A stretch of 64,000 bases of DNA, from the NCBI RefSeq assembly GCF_013363995.1, contig NZ_JABWGO010000015.1, forward strand, positions 110,827 to 174,826, written 5' to 3'. Below the pieces are notes generated by a model, which worked only from the letters and a program-made list of their open reading frames with translations, searched no databases and was not told the DNA's origin. Position numbers and translations under genes: made by a program. The stretch is from Nonomuraea rhodomycinica (GTDB lineage Bacteria > Actinomycetota > Actinomycetes > Streptosporangiales > Streptosporangiaceae). Positions 16,660 through 24,487 of this stretch are shown piece by piece. Within the stretch, counting starts at the first letter, position 1; the number at the start of each line of letters is the position of its first letter.

Positions 16660-16743
16660 GCTGAATGTTTGGCGGCCGGCATTAAGCTCTGCGATTACAG
16701 AAGCGTATTACTCCAAACGCTCAATGCACCATTCGATGTTCAT

Positions 16744-17054
16744 GAGTGCAATGCTAGCGATAGCCGCCTGCGAACTCTCGTGCTTTTCGAGCAGCCACGG
16801 GCGCTTCGGCTCGGAGATGGTCGCCGCCCCTGGAGGCCAGACTGTAGCTCACCAACGCGGAAGCCTGATCATCCTGTCCCACATAGACCCGGGACAAGCC
16901 GAGCAGGGCCACGGGGCCAAGGTCATTCCCCGTTCCACCTTGTGCCCGTAGCCCTCGCCTGCTCCCTTCGTGCGGGTCGATGGCGAACGGGATGATGAGG
17001 ACGGGAAGCGTGTGCGGCGCGCAGGAAAGGCCATGTCACCTGCTGATCACCAGG
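16744..17054. other. Region without a supported gene
   Basis: Short frames exist on both strands, but none shows a domain, a credible start or consistent codon use. It lies between the Ymh-type gene and an integrase scar and probably is decayed mobile DNA. Confidence 0.5.
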
Positions 17055-17256
17055 GTGTACCACTCGGTGGTGGTCACTCGGTGTGGCCGAGGATCTCCTG
17101 TAAAACGCGAATGTGGACGTACTGTTCGATCAGCAGGTGGCGGTGGTGTGCCGGGCGTCGTGACCACGGACGTCGCGGACGCGGACCTGCTTGAGGATGG
17201 ACTTCCACTTCTTCCGGTCTTCGGCGCGCTCGATAGGACCACCGTGCTGCCGTAGA
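17055..17256 (-). pseudogene. Tyrosine integrase remnant 2 (frameshifted)
   Basis: The minus strand reads HGGPIERAEDRKKWKSILKQ then RVRDVRGHDARHTTATC followed by a stop, with IRVLQEILGHTE in a shifted frame. These align with KHGTPIERTEDWKAWKAILKQ and DARHTAATL of the remnant at 19351-19659. Stops and frameshifts make it non-functional. It has no tRNA repeat beside it, so it marks an older insertion inside the first segment. Confidence 0.75.
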
Positions 17257-17279
17257 CGAGACCGGGCTTAGCTTTTTGC

Positions 17280-17993
17280 CTAGATCATGCCGCCAAGCCT
17301 CCGAAGCTTGTCATCAAGGGAATGTAGGACGCCGGGCAGTGTTTCTGCCGCGTACGATAAGGACGCCGCGGTTCTGCTGAGGTTGTTTCCTTCGAACACT
17401 TCCGCTGCATAGGCAAGGCGACTTGCTGTGAGATTGTCGACCCCTACTGGGGCGTCGTTCATCACTGAGATGATCTGCCTCAACTCCTGCAAGGCGTCTA
17501 TGTTGAGGCTGCCCGTCCGTTCCAGCTGCTCAGCGATGCGCTCAAGGCGAGTTACGGGCGGCTCGAATGCCTCTACTAGCAAGGCTTCGATCAGATCGTC
17601 GGTCATCGGGTTGCTGATGCGCGCGAGGTGTATGCCGTGCTCTCCTTCATGCTTGCGCTTCCATTCAAGCAGAAGCTCGGGCGGGTACAGATCCGAGCCT
17701 GTCTTCTTGTCATCCACCTCCGCATGATGCGCCAGGCATAGAAGTATTAGATTGCGAAAGGAGTCCCTTTCCCGCTCCTCTTCGGGAGTACGGCAGGGGC
17801 GATGACGTGCGGACCCGGGTTGCACGCCGTAGATGTGAGCGATCTGGGCGTTCTTCTTGTAGATGCCAGGCCTGACTTCGAAAATCACTGGAAAGGGGCA
17901 ATCTGGGGCATAGCATCGTCCGTTACTGAGCGCCCAGAGCGCCGCCTGTATGGGGGCTGGAATGTTCCTTCGCTTGTCCCTCTTCTCGGCCAC
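17280..17993 (-). CDS. HNH-type nuclease with C-terminal helical domain
   Basis: The protein has 237 residues from GTG 17993. The N-terminal 110 residues hold an HNH-like fold: GRCYAPDCPFPVIF (metal-binding Cys pair), then AQIAHIYGVQPGSARH and FRNLILLCLAHHAEVD with the conserved N and H residues, then LYPPELLLEWKRKHE. The second half is helical and includes ALLVEAFEPPVTRLERIAEQLERTGSLNIDAL. HNH proteins of this kind cut DNA and are frequent in defence and mobile loci. Together with the Ymh-type gene it suggests a phage-defence cargo, but no partner subunit is evident. Confidence 0.8.
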   Translation of the reverse strand: MAEKRDKRRNIPAPIQAALWALSNGRCYAPDCPFPVIFEVRPGIYKKNAQIAHIYGVQPGSARHRPCRTPEEERERDSFRNLILLCLAHHAEVDDKKTGSDLYPPELLLEWKRKHEGEHGIHLARISNPMTDDLIEALLVEAFEPPVTRLERIAEQLERTGSLNIDALQELRQIISVMNDAPVGVDNLTASRLAYAAEVFEGNNLSRTAASLSYAAETLPGVLHSLDDKLRRLGGMI

Positions 17994-17999
17994 GCTTAA

Positions 18000-18442
18000 G
18001 AGACTAAGTCGCCTGACCGGCTTCGTGAAGAGAGCTGACGCTGCTGATTGAGCAGGGTGCGTTGCAGGTCAGCGGCTTTGAGCTCTTCGCTACTGTCACG
18101 TCTTGTAAGAACGACGGCTATCCCTACCGTAGTTACGATCGCCTTGGACGGCAGGCCGCCGTAGCTGGCTGGGGGCGATCGCAGGTCCAGGGCTTCGTTC
18201 CTCAGCCCCGGCCCACCGGACGATGTGGCTGGCGTGCCCGTTGCGTGCCCGATAGGGCGGGGAAGCAGGGGAAGAGCGGGGAGCCACGGGGTATGCGATC
18301 CGCATGCTGAGCTGCGTCTTCGCTGGTGGAGCAAGATCGGCGGGCGTCTTTGCGAGCAGGGTGTCAGAAGTTTGTTGCGCTTCGGCTCCACCTCACAGAA
18401 GGCGTCGCAACCGATCATGAGTGGGATTTACACTCTTCCCGC
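18000..18442. other. Region upstream of the first MRLK-type gene, no firm gene
   Basis: A minus-strand frame (17996-18418) ends 2 nt before the HNH start. Its last 55 residues contain a hydrophobic segment (AIVTTVGIAVVL) and a charged helix (SSEELKAADLQRTLLNQQRQL), so it could be a small membrane protein. However, no start codon lies near that segment and the upstream part is low-complexity. I do not call it a gene. Confidence 0.4.
18429..18434 (+). promoter_or_regulatory. -10 element placing a leaderless start
   Basis: TACACT ends 8 nt before ATG 18443. The same hexamer sits 8 nt before the paralogous start at 23787 (23773-23778). Transcription would begin at or next to the A of ATG, so both mRNAs are probably leaderless. 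Confidence 0.5.
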
Positions 18443-19048
18443 ATGCGGCTGAAGGCGATCTTGACGCTGTTCGCTGTCTACGCTGTGACGGCGGTGCCTG
18501 TGTGCATGCCGGGCGGATGGCGAGTGATCGTGCAACCAGCGGCAGATGACGCGGTGGAGGTGTACTACGCACTGAGGCCGTCGGCTCCCCGGTTCGCCGT
18601 GAGCATCGGGCCCTTCTATCAGGCCATACAGGTGGCTCAGCAGCGGGCCGAGGCCTACCCGCACGATCTCGCCCCGCCCTACCTCCTGTACACGCCATAC
18701 CGGCTCGTCGCCCCCTACGTCACACCCCGAGGACAAGAACTGGCTTCCCAAGCGATCTCGGGGGTGGACCAGTCACACGGGAAACCCACCCCGTACCGGA
18801 TCGTGCCCCAAGTCCGATCGGTGCGGAACAGCCAAGCGGCACTGACCACCTTGACGGAGGACACGCAACACCGCAGGCCGATCGACGAACGCGAGGTCCT
18901 GGCGATGTACATCGAACCCGAGCTCAACCGGATCGTCGTTGAAACAACCACGTTCAGCCAAGAACTACGCCGCAGGCTGGCCAAGCGTTATGGCGGACTC
19001 GTCACCATGGACTGGGACCCCTTGAGACAACCAATGCAGCTGCTCTGA
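18443..19048 (+). CDS. Unrecognised exported or anchored protein, MRLK paralogue 1
   Basis: The protein has 201 residues from ATG 18443, chosen because its paralogue at 23787 starts identically. The N terminus MRLKAILTLFAVYAVTAVP is a short signal or anchor segment. The body has GWRVIVQPAADDAVEVYY, HDLAPPYLLYTPYRLVAPYV, a variable loop and IEPELNRIVVETTTFSQELRRRLAKRYGGLV. I know no family for it. It is the last gene before the second att repeat. Paralogue 2 holds the equivalent end position of the following segment, and a scar of a third copy lies at 27995-28048. Confidence 0.8.
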   Translation: MRLKAILTLFAVYAVTAVPVCMPGGWRVIVQPAADDAVEVYYALRPSAPRFAVSIGPFYQAIQVAQQRAEAYPHDLAPPYLLYTPYRLVAPYVTPRGQELASQAISGVDQSHGKPTPYRIVPQVRSVRNSQAALTTLTEDTQHRRPIDEREVLAMYIEPELNRIVVETTTFSQELRRRLAKRYGGLVTMDWDPLRQPMQLL

Positions 19049-19221
19049 GACGGGCTGGAGCCGCACCGATCACGTGTGGAGAGCCGGCCGGGCGTCGTGC
19101 ATCCCAACCTGGTGCTGCGGAAGCGTTCTAGTTGCAATGCCGCATCGTTCAGAGCCGTCCAATTTTGGCCAGCGAGGCCGAGCGGTCCAGGTTGAACTGA
19201 TTGGAACGGTCAAGATCCGAG

Positions 19222-19277
19222 CTGCTAATGCGGTTTGGTGGCAACACCATCCGGGGTTCAAATCCCCGATCCTCCGC
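19222..19277 (+). repeat. 56-bp att repeat, copy 2
   Basis: It is identical to 13617-13672, the 3' portion of tRNA-Ser(GCT), but lacks the 5' half of the tRNA, so it cannot produce a tRNA. It closes the first segment and opens the second. The next base differs from copy 1 (C instead of A). Confidence 0.85.
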
Positions 19278-19284
19278 CAGGTCC

Positions 19285-19319
19285 AAAGGCCCTTCCCCGT
19301 AGTGGGGGGAAGGGCCTTT
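19285..19319. terminator. Hairpin after att copy 2
   Basis: AAAGGCCCTTCCCC and GGGGAAGGGCCTTT form a hairpin followed by GATCTTTTCC, matching the structure and position of the hairpin behind the tRNA at 13679-13717. Confidence 0.75.
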
Positions 19320-19350
19320 GATCTTTTCCAGGGCGCGGTAGGTGCAACGG

Positions 19351-19659
19351 CTACGGATTTCCCTGAGTGCGGAGGCGAGGCGCTTCCTCGCGTCGCGCAT
19401 CGGCGGTGTGGACACGTGGGTGTATCGCTCGGTGGTGGCGACTGTCGTGTGGCCGAGGACCCGCTGTACGACGCGGATGTTCACACCCTGCTCGATGGGG
19501 AGCGTCGCGGCGGTGTGGCGGGCGTCCTGGACGCGGACGTCTCGGACGCCAGCCTGCTTGAGGATGGCCTTCCACGCCTTCCAGTCCTCGGTGCGCTCGA
19601 TCGGTGTGCCGTGCTTGGTGGCGAACACCAGGCCGTCCGTCCGCTTGAGGCATGGGCTA
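19351..19659 (-). pseudogene. Tyrosine integrase remnant 3 (C-terminal half)
   Basis: The minus strand reads LVFATKHGTPIERTEDWKA, ILKQAGVRDVRVQDARHTAA, and VLGHTTVATTERYTHVS, then ASALREIR. This is about 100 residues of an integrase catalytic domain with the box II Arg, His and Tyr, but without box I and the DNA-binding domains. The frame then reads on without a stop through the att repeat to 19149, so its natural end is also lost. Confidence 0.85.
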
Positions 19660-19790
19660 ACGTGGTTGATCGCTCTGCAGGAAGGCGTCCGAACTGCCGG
19701 AGAAGTAGCGTTCGATGTGAGCGCGTACCGGCCACGCCGATTGGGTGACCAGCTCATCCAACAGACGGAGCTCGAAGGAGTTGCCGGGAC

Positions 19791-20354
19791 ATGCTGCACG
19801 ACCTGTGGAGGGCAGTAGGAGGCGAGTCCGATCGAGCGCAGTGGGACTACGCACCACTTGAACGTGTCGGCCCTCTGCGCTTCGGTATGAGCCTGCAGGA
19901 AGCGATCACCGCGATGAAGGCACGGGGATACATCTCCGAGGCCGTCTCCCAAGTCGGTGAGGTGGGCCCCTTCGAGCAGTTGTGTACGCGATTCCGCGCC
20001 GTGGACGCCCCCATGTGCCGAGCGGACACCGTGGGGTACTACGTCGGCCCCTTGGGATTGACCTGCATTACTGTCGACGCCTTGTCCGGACCACAGGTCT
20101 CGTTCGATGGGATCCGGTTGGTAGGTCGGCCACCCTCAGAGCTCTCAGCGGAGCTCAGCGCCTACCTGGAGAAGACCGGCAGGGAAGTAAGGTTCACCCC
20201 AGAAGGGGACGTCGGCTCAGAAGAGCTGGGGATATACCCGCGCGCGCAGCGAGCCGGCGACGTTCTGCTCACCCGGCTGGTCTTTGGCAGGCCCAACGAC
20301 TGGGCCAACACCATGTTCGACTGCATTCCGGCCGACGAGTGGCGCATCCACTGA
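19791..20354 (+). CDS. Hypothetical protein, possible immunity-type
   Basis: The protein has 187 residues from ATG 19791, with GGAG about 15 nt upstream. It is soluble and mixed alpha/beta. Noticeable segments are LERVGPLRFGMSLQEAITAMKARGYI, GYYVGPLGLTCITVDALSGPQVSFDGI and a C-terminal NDWANTMFDCIPADEWRIH. I cannot assign a family. Its place in a decayed island beside a SUKH-like gene suggests an orphan immunity protein, which is an inference. Confidence 0.7.
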   Translation: MLHDLWRAVGGESDRAQWDYAPLERVGPLRFGMSLQEAITAMKARGYISEAVSQVGEVGPFEQLCTRFRAVDAPMCRADTVGYYVGPLGLTCITVDALSGPQVSFDGIRLVGRPPSELSAELSAYLEKTGREVRFTPEGDVGSEELGIYPRAQRAGDVLLTRLVFGRPNDWANTMFDCIPADEWRIH

Positions 20355-20537
20355 CCCGCTCGTGCGGGACGACCACTCAGCGCGCTCCATTTCATGATCT
20401 GGAGTATGCCTGGAATGATCTTTGAGGCACGTGGCATGGGATACCGCCCCACTGCACGTGGCTGGGCAAGGGGAACCGGAACGCGTGACGCCCAGTAAAC
20501 CGTCGGCACTCCGACCTCTGGGAGTCACCTTGGGGGC

Positions 20538-20963
20538 CTACGAATCAGATGGTCCGAGCGTGTATCGCGCGTAGCGGTCGCCAGGAGAAGTGAGTTCGAT
20601 GCCGTTTTCATCGAGGGCGTTGTGAATCGTCACCTGGCCGTTTGGGAAGCCGAACCCCAGAGACACGATCGTTCCCTCTACGAGATCCCGGTTTCTCCAC
20701 ATCAGCAGCTCCACTGCCGAACAAGGCTGACCGACCAGTGCAGCAAGCTCATCTGGTGTGTCATCTCGCCATGCCAAGTGGAAGTCCTGCCAGTCCAGCG
20801 CGCGCTTGGGATCGATGGTGTTCCAGGCGATGGAGACCTCGTCGAACTTCCAGTGGTTGATCTCGACCCACTCCGGCCTGTATCCGGGGACCCCGAAGTT
20901 GAACATCCAGTGATCGTGCCGGAATGCCCTCGCTTCTGTCGTGCCGGGCCGGGCTCTGCGCAC
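20538..20963 (-). CDS. Hypothetical protein rich in Trp and acidic residues
   Basis: The protein has 141 residues from GTG 20963; ATG 20906 (MFNFGVPGY) may be the true start. Segments include PEWVEINHWKFDEVSIAWNTID, DFHLAWRDDTPDELAAL and VSLGFGFPNGQVTIHNALDENGIEL. It has the look of small polymorphic-toxin immunity proteins, but no named family is evident. It lies between the plus-strand hypothetical gene and the MFS gene. Confidence 0.65.
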   Translation of the reverse strand: MRRARPGTTEARAFRHDHWMFNFGVPGYRPEWVEINHWKFDEVSIAWNTIDPKRALDWQDFHLAWRDDTPDELAALVGQPCSAVELLMWRNRDLVEGTIVSLGFGFPNGQVTIHNALDENGIELTSPGDRYARYTLGPSDS

Positions 20964-20985
20964 CCGGCCGGCCGCTCTTCAGCGC

Positions 20986-22293
20986 CTATTCAGGCACCTG
21001 CCCGGGATGTGCGCCCGGCCCTACGGCGTCGCGTCCGGCTGGGGTGACTTCCCCGGTGAAGCTGCGCAACTCTCGGCTGAGCGAGGCTATGGCAGCCGTC
21101 ATGCCGATGAGACCGCCCAGGATGACGAGCGCCGTCGCGCCGCCCAGTGCCGCAGCCAGTGCTCCGCCGAGAACCGGGCCGAAGGGTTTGAGGGCCATGC
21201 TGCCCATGCTCAGGACCGCGCCCATCCGGCCGAGCATCTCTTCGGGCACCATCCGTGCGATCACCACGTTCAGCACCACGTTCAGCGAGGGTGTGGACAG
21301 GGTGATGAACACCAAGGGAACCATCGGCCACCACGCTCCCCATGGCAGCGCCGTGGCCGCCAGCGCGGCGCCAAAGACCGTCAGGACGACCAACAGCAGT
21401 CTGCCGGGCGGCAGGAGCTTTCCGATGCGTCCCGACAGCAGCGCCCCGGCCAGTCCGCCGATGCCAAGGCCGGCCAGGACTGTGCCCGTGGTGAGCGCAC
21501 TACCGCCGCGTTCGCCGACAAGCACGATCAGGGGGATCAGGAACGCCCCGCCCAGCAGGTTGAGGACCATCACCGCCGCAGTGACCTCCCTCAGGCCCCG
21601 CCGGCGCCACAGCCACGTGATGGCCTCAACTGCTTCCCGGCGCATGCCACCCCGGTTCGGGTGCCGCTCCTGGCCGTCCTCTCGTGCGGAGGTCTGCGAC
21701 TGGTTCGCCGGGCGGCGCGGCACCTTCGCCAGAGCGTAGAAGATCGTGGCGGCAAGGAAGGTGATGGTGTCGACGACGAAGGGCACCGCACGTCCCAGGC
21801 TGTAGAGCAGGCCACCGAGCGGCGGGCCGACCAGCCCGGCGGCATGGGTGCGGGACTCCTCTTGAGCGTAGGCGCTGTGAAGCTGGCTTGTGGGGACGAT
21901 CCCGCGAATGGCTGTGCCCAGGACCGGTTCGATGAACGCAGCGCACAGCGCGTCGAGTACCGCCAGTGTGACGAAATGCCAGATCTGCACCTGGTCGGTG
22001 AGGACCAGTGCTGCCAGCAGCGCTGAGACAACCGCCTGGAGACCCTGGGCGGATATCAGCGTACGGCGACGGTCCCACCGATCCACCCAGACGCCGGCGG
22101 GCATCTGAACCAGAAGGAAGGCGACGGTGCGGGCACCGGCAACGACGCCCGCCAATCCTGGGGAGCCGGTAAGCGCGAGCACCAGGAGCGGCATGGCCAG
22201 TCTGGTGAGTTCCGACCCCAATTCAGACACCGCGCTGCCGATCCACAGCGATTGGAAACGCACGTTCCTGCGCAGCGGGACGATGTCGGTCAC
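20986..22293 (-). CDS. MFS efflux transporter (EntS/macrolide-efflux type)
   Basis: The protein has 435 residues and twelve predicted membrane segments. It starts at GTG 22293 with AAGGAAG upstream. The loop motif between helices 2 and 3 is GVWVDRWDRRRTLI. The family core FQSLWIGSAVSELGSELTRLAMPLLVLALTG fits the MFS_3 group, which exports siderophores or macrolides. The central loop contains a polar stretch (RRPANQSQTSAREDGQERHPNRGG). Its substrate is unknown. Confidence 0.9.
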   Translation of the reverse strand: MTDIVPLRRNVRFQSLWIGSAVSELGSELTRLAMPLLVLALTGSPGLAGVVAGARTVAFLLVQMPAGVWVDRWDRRRTLISAQGLQAVVSALLAALVLTDQVQIWHFVTLAVLDALCAAFIEPVLGTAIRGIVPTSQLHSAYAQEESRTHAAGLVGPPLGGLLYSLGRAVPFVVDTITFLAATIFYALAKVPRRPANQSQTSAREDGQERHPNRGGMRREAVEAITWLWRRRGLREVTAAVMVLNLLGGAFLIPLIVLVGERGGSALTTGTVLAGLGIGGLAGALLSGRIGKLLPPGRLLLVVLTVFGAALAATALPWGAWWPMVPLVFITLSTPSLNVVLNVVIARMVPEEMLGRMGAVLSMGSMALKPFGPVLGGALAAALGGATALVILGGLIGMTAAIASLSRELRSFTGEVTPAGRDAVGPGAHPGQVPE

Positions 22294-22531
22294 GGATCAT
22301 CTTCCTTGGGTTGGGGGGCTACTCCTGGCCTGTGGTGCCGTTTCCGGGTGAGGCTGCAGGGCTGCCGCTGCGATCAGTCTTCGGACAGGCGGTGGCGCGT
22401 GCCCGTTCGCAAGCTGACAGTGCAGGTTCGCTCGTCACCCGCTCCAGCAAGGAGAGGCCAGATCTGGGAACGCTTCCCCGTCTGGCATCATCTTTCCGGG
22501 CTTCTAGTCGATTTTCCGCGTCTGTTACGGG

Positions 22532-22786
22532 TTACAGTTGGCGGCTGGCGAAAAGTTCCAAGTGGGAGCACTGCGGGCAGCGATGGGCGTCCACCAGCCA
22601 TTTGGGGCGGCCCATCAGCTTGGCTCCGCCGAATATTCCCCGTTCCAGTTCACCTTCCACCCAGACGCCGAAGCCGGGCTGTTGACGGTCGGCCAGGAAA
22701 CCCGGCTCCAGGCCCTGGTGGCCGCAGTAGGTGCACTTTCCATCAGGCATTGGGCGATCATACGGACAAGCGGGTTTCTCGGCCAT
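22532..22786 (-). CDS. Small zinc-ribbon protein (DUF6487/PF20097-like)
   Basis: The protein has 84 residues from ATG 22786. One zinc-ribbon pair is CTYCGHQG and the second is HRCPQCSHLELFA. Between them are a conserved-looking WVEGELERGIFGGAKLMG loop and a basic segment. This pattern fits the DUF6487-type small proteins found next to immunity and stress genes. The role is unknown. Confidence 0.7.
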   Translation of the reverse strand: MAEKPACPYDRPMPDGKCTYCGHQGLEPGFLADRQQPGFGVWVEGELERGIFGGAKLMGRPKWLVDAHRCPQCSHLELFASRQL

Positions 22787-23139
22787 GCGCCATCGAGGTC
22801 GCCGCAGAGAACCACCGACCGCGATGCGGCTTGCCGCCGCCGCCCAATAACGCGGCTACTCGCTCCTTTCATGCTTCCGACGGGGCCCTCGGGCTCCGGG
22901 AGGATGGGACAAGCTGAGCGGCGCTCCGAGGGCGGACTCGGAGTCGGGGCGGCCCCGCCTGGCTCCGGGGCGGGTGTAGTCGCCCACCTGTACGAGTAGG
23001 TCGTTTTGGGAGGCACTCAGAAGGACGACCATGAAGTGCGGCGAACAGGCCTGAACAAGCGGAGCACCGGTGACCAGCACGGCCAGTGACCACCATGCGA
23101 CAAGGTCACGGACCGTCAGTCGACAGCTACGGTTGGATC
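22787..23139. other. Intergenic stretch before the SUKH-like gene
   Basis: No supported gene. GC-rich short inverted segments such as CCCCGCCTGGCTCCGGGGCGGG occur around 22961-22975, but no frame has a credible start or domain. Confidence 0.45.
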
Positions 23140-23739
23140 ATGATCGGTACAGAAGGTTCCCGGCTGGGCGCTCGGGCCGCGCGTCGGCTGGCAGAGCTGG
23201 GCTGCTGCGAGATCGCCGAAGGTCTCTCCGAAGCGGAGTTCGCCCGCATAGAGCGCGAGTACGGGATTGAGTTCGCCGAGGACCATCGCGCCTTCCTGGC
23301 AGCGGGGTTGCCGGTGCGTCAACCTTGGCAAGCGGGCCAGACGTGGGAGAACCCGTGGCCCGATTGGCGCAACGGTGACCCTGCGGCCCTGCGAGAGCAT
23401 CTCGACTGGCCGGTCGATCGTCTCCTGTCGGACGTCCAGCATGGCCACTGGCGAACGAGTTGGGGCGAACGGCCGAGCGACCCTGTCGAAGCCGTCGAGA
23501 GGGCTCGGCTCCGGCTGGCGGATGCGCCTCAGATGGTCCCTGTCTATGCGCATCGGTTTCTGCCCGCTGGACGTGGCACCTTTGGACATCCGGTCCTGTC
23601 CATGTGGGGTTCGGACATCATTCACTACGGCAGCGATCTGGCCGACTACATCAACCAGGAGTTCCAGGAGCCGCGGCCCGAACGCATCCGGGAATTGCAG
23701 CCGCAGGCCACGGTCTTGTTCTGGCGGGACTACTTGTGA
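23140..23739 (+). CDS. SMI1/KNR4 (SUKH)-like immunity protein
   Basis: The protein has 199 residues from ATG 23140. SUKH signatures are seen: GLSEAEFARIEREYGIEFAEDHRAFLAAG near residue 30, PDWRNGDPAALREHLDWPVDRLLSDVQHGHW, and the C-terminal HPVLSMWGSDIIHYGSDLADYINQEF. SUKH proteins neutralise nuclease toxins in contact-dependent and Type VII systems. No toxin gene is adjacent, so this may be an orphan immunity gene. It is 47 nt upstream of MRLK paralogue 2. Confidence 0.85.
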   Translation: MIGTEGSRLGARAARRLAELGCCEIAEGLSEAEFARIEREYGIEFAEDHRAFLAAGLPVRQPWQAGQTWENPWPDWRNGDPAALREHLDWPVDRLLSDVQHGHWRTSWGERPSDPVEAVERARLRLADAPQMVPVYAHRFLPAGRGTFGHPVLSMWGSDIIHYGSDLADYINQEFQEPRPERIRELQPQATVLFWRDYL

Positions 23740-23786
23740 GCTCAAGCGGCCAGGCTGTTGCGGGGCATGCCTTACACTCGTCGCGC

Positions 23787-24389
23787 ATGCGACTGAAGAT
23801 GATCTTCGCGCTGTTCGCCGTCTATGCCGTCACGGCGGCGCCCGAGTTCCTGCCGGGCGAGTGGCGGGTGATCCTGCAGCCCGCGACGGATGATGCGGTC
23901 GAGGTCTTCTACCAGCCCGTGTCCCCCGTGATGCTCAGGTCGTACGAGGGCATCGGACCGTTCCTGCGCGGCCTGGAAGCCGCCGAGCAGCGAGCCAAGG
24001 CGCACCCGAACGATCTCGCCCCGCCGTACATCCTGCACGAGCCATATCGGCTTGTGGCCCCCTATGTCACCGCGCGAGGACGCGAGCTGGCCTCTCCGCC
24101 GATCTCAGGAGTGAATCCATCGGACGGCAGGCTCATCCCCTACACCATCGTGCCTCGGGTGCAGCCTGCAGAGAACAGTCAAGCCAAGCTCAGCGCGCTG
24201 ATGGAGAGTCATGGTGGGCCGATCGACGGACCCGAAGTACTCGGCATGGGGATCGAGCCGGAGCTCAACCGCGTCGTCATCGAGACGAACGTCTTCGACC
24301 AGGATCTGCGCCGGAGGCTGGCCGAGCACTATGGCGGGCTCATCGCCATCGAATGGAATCCTCTTGAGCGACGAGCACGCCTCGACTGA
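23787..24389 (+). CDS. Unrecognised exported or anchored protein, MRLK paralogue 2
   Basis: The protein has 200 residues and is about 60% identical by eye to the one at 18443-19048. Shared blocks are LFAVYAVTA, GEWRVILQPATDDAVEVFY, NDLAPPYILHEPYRLVAPYVT and IEPELNRVVIETNVFDQDLRRRLAEHYGGLI. The upstream TACACT at the same 8-nt distance supports this start. The loop between the two halves varies most. It sits at the distal end of the second tandem segment. Its function is unknown. Confidence 0.8.
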   Translation: MRLKMIFALFAVYAVTAAPEFLPGEWRVILQPATDDAVEVFYQPVSPVMLRSYEGIGPFLRGLEAAEQRAKAHPNDLAPPYILHEPYRLVAPYVTARGRELASPPISGVNPSDGRLIPYTIVPRVQPAENSQAKLSALMESHGGPIDGPEVLGMGIEPELNRVVIETNVFDQDLRRRLAEHYGGLIAIEWNPLERRARLD

Positions 24390-24487
24390 GCAGGGTCGAG
24401 CCGGTCCTCCGATCCTCCGTGCAAGGTTCGGGGGCCTTGGGGTTGCGGTAAGGGTCGCACGCGCGGCGGATCCCGGTCCCGTACCAG

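Noticed and set aside
16637..17242. Several 60-110-residue frames on both strands
   Set aside because: None has a domain or a start signal, and the part from 17055 is explained by an integrase remnant in the minus strand.
24390..24440. Possible third att site (CCGATCCTCCG near 24410)
   Set aside because: Only 11 bases match the tRNA 3' end, which is too few to separate from chance without strain comparison.
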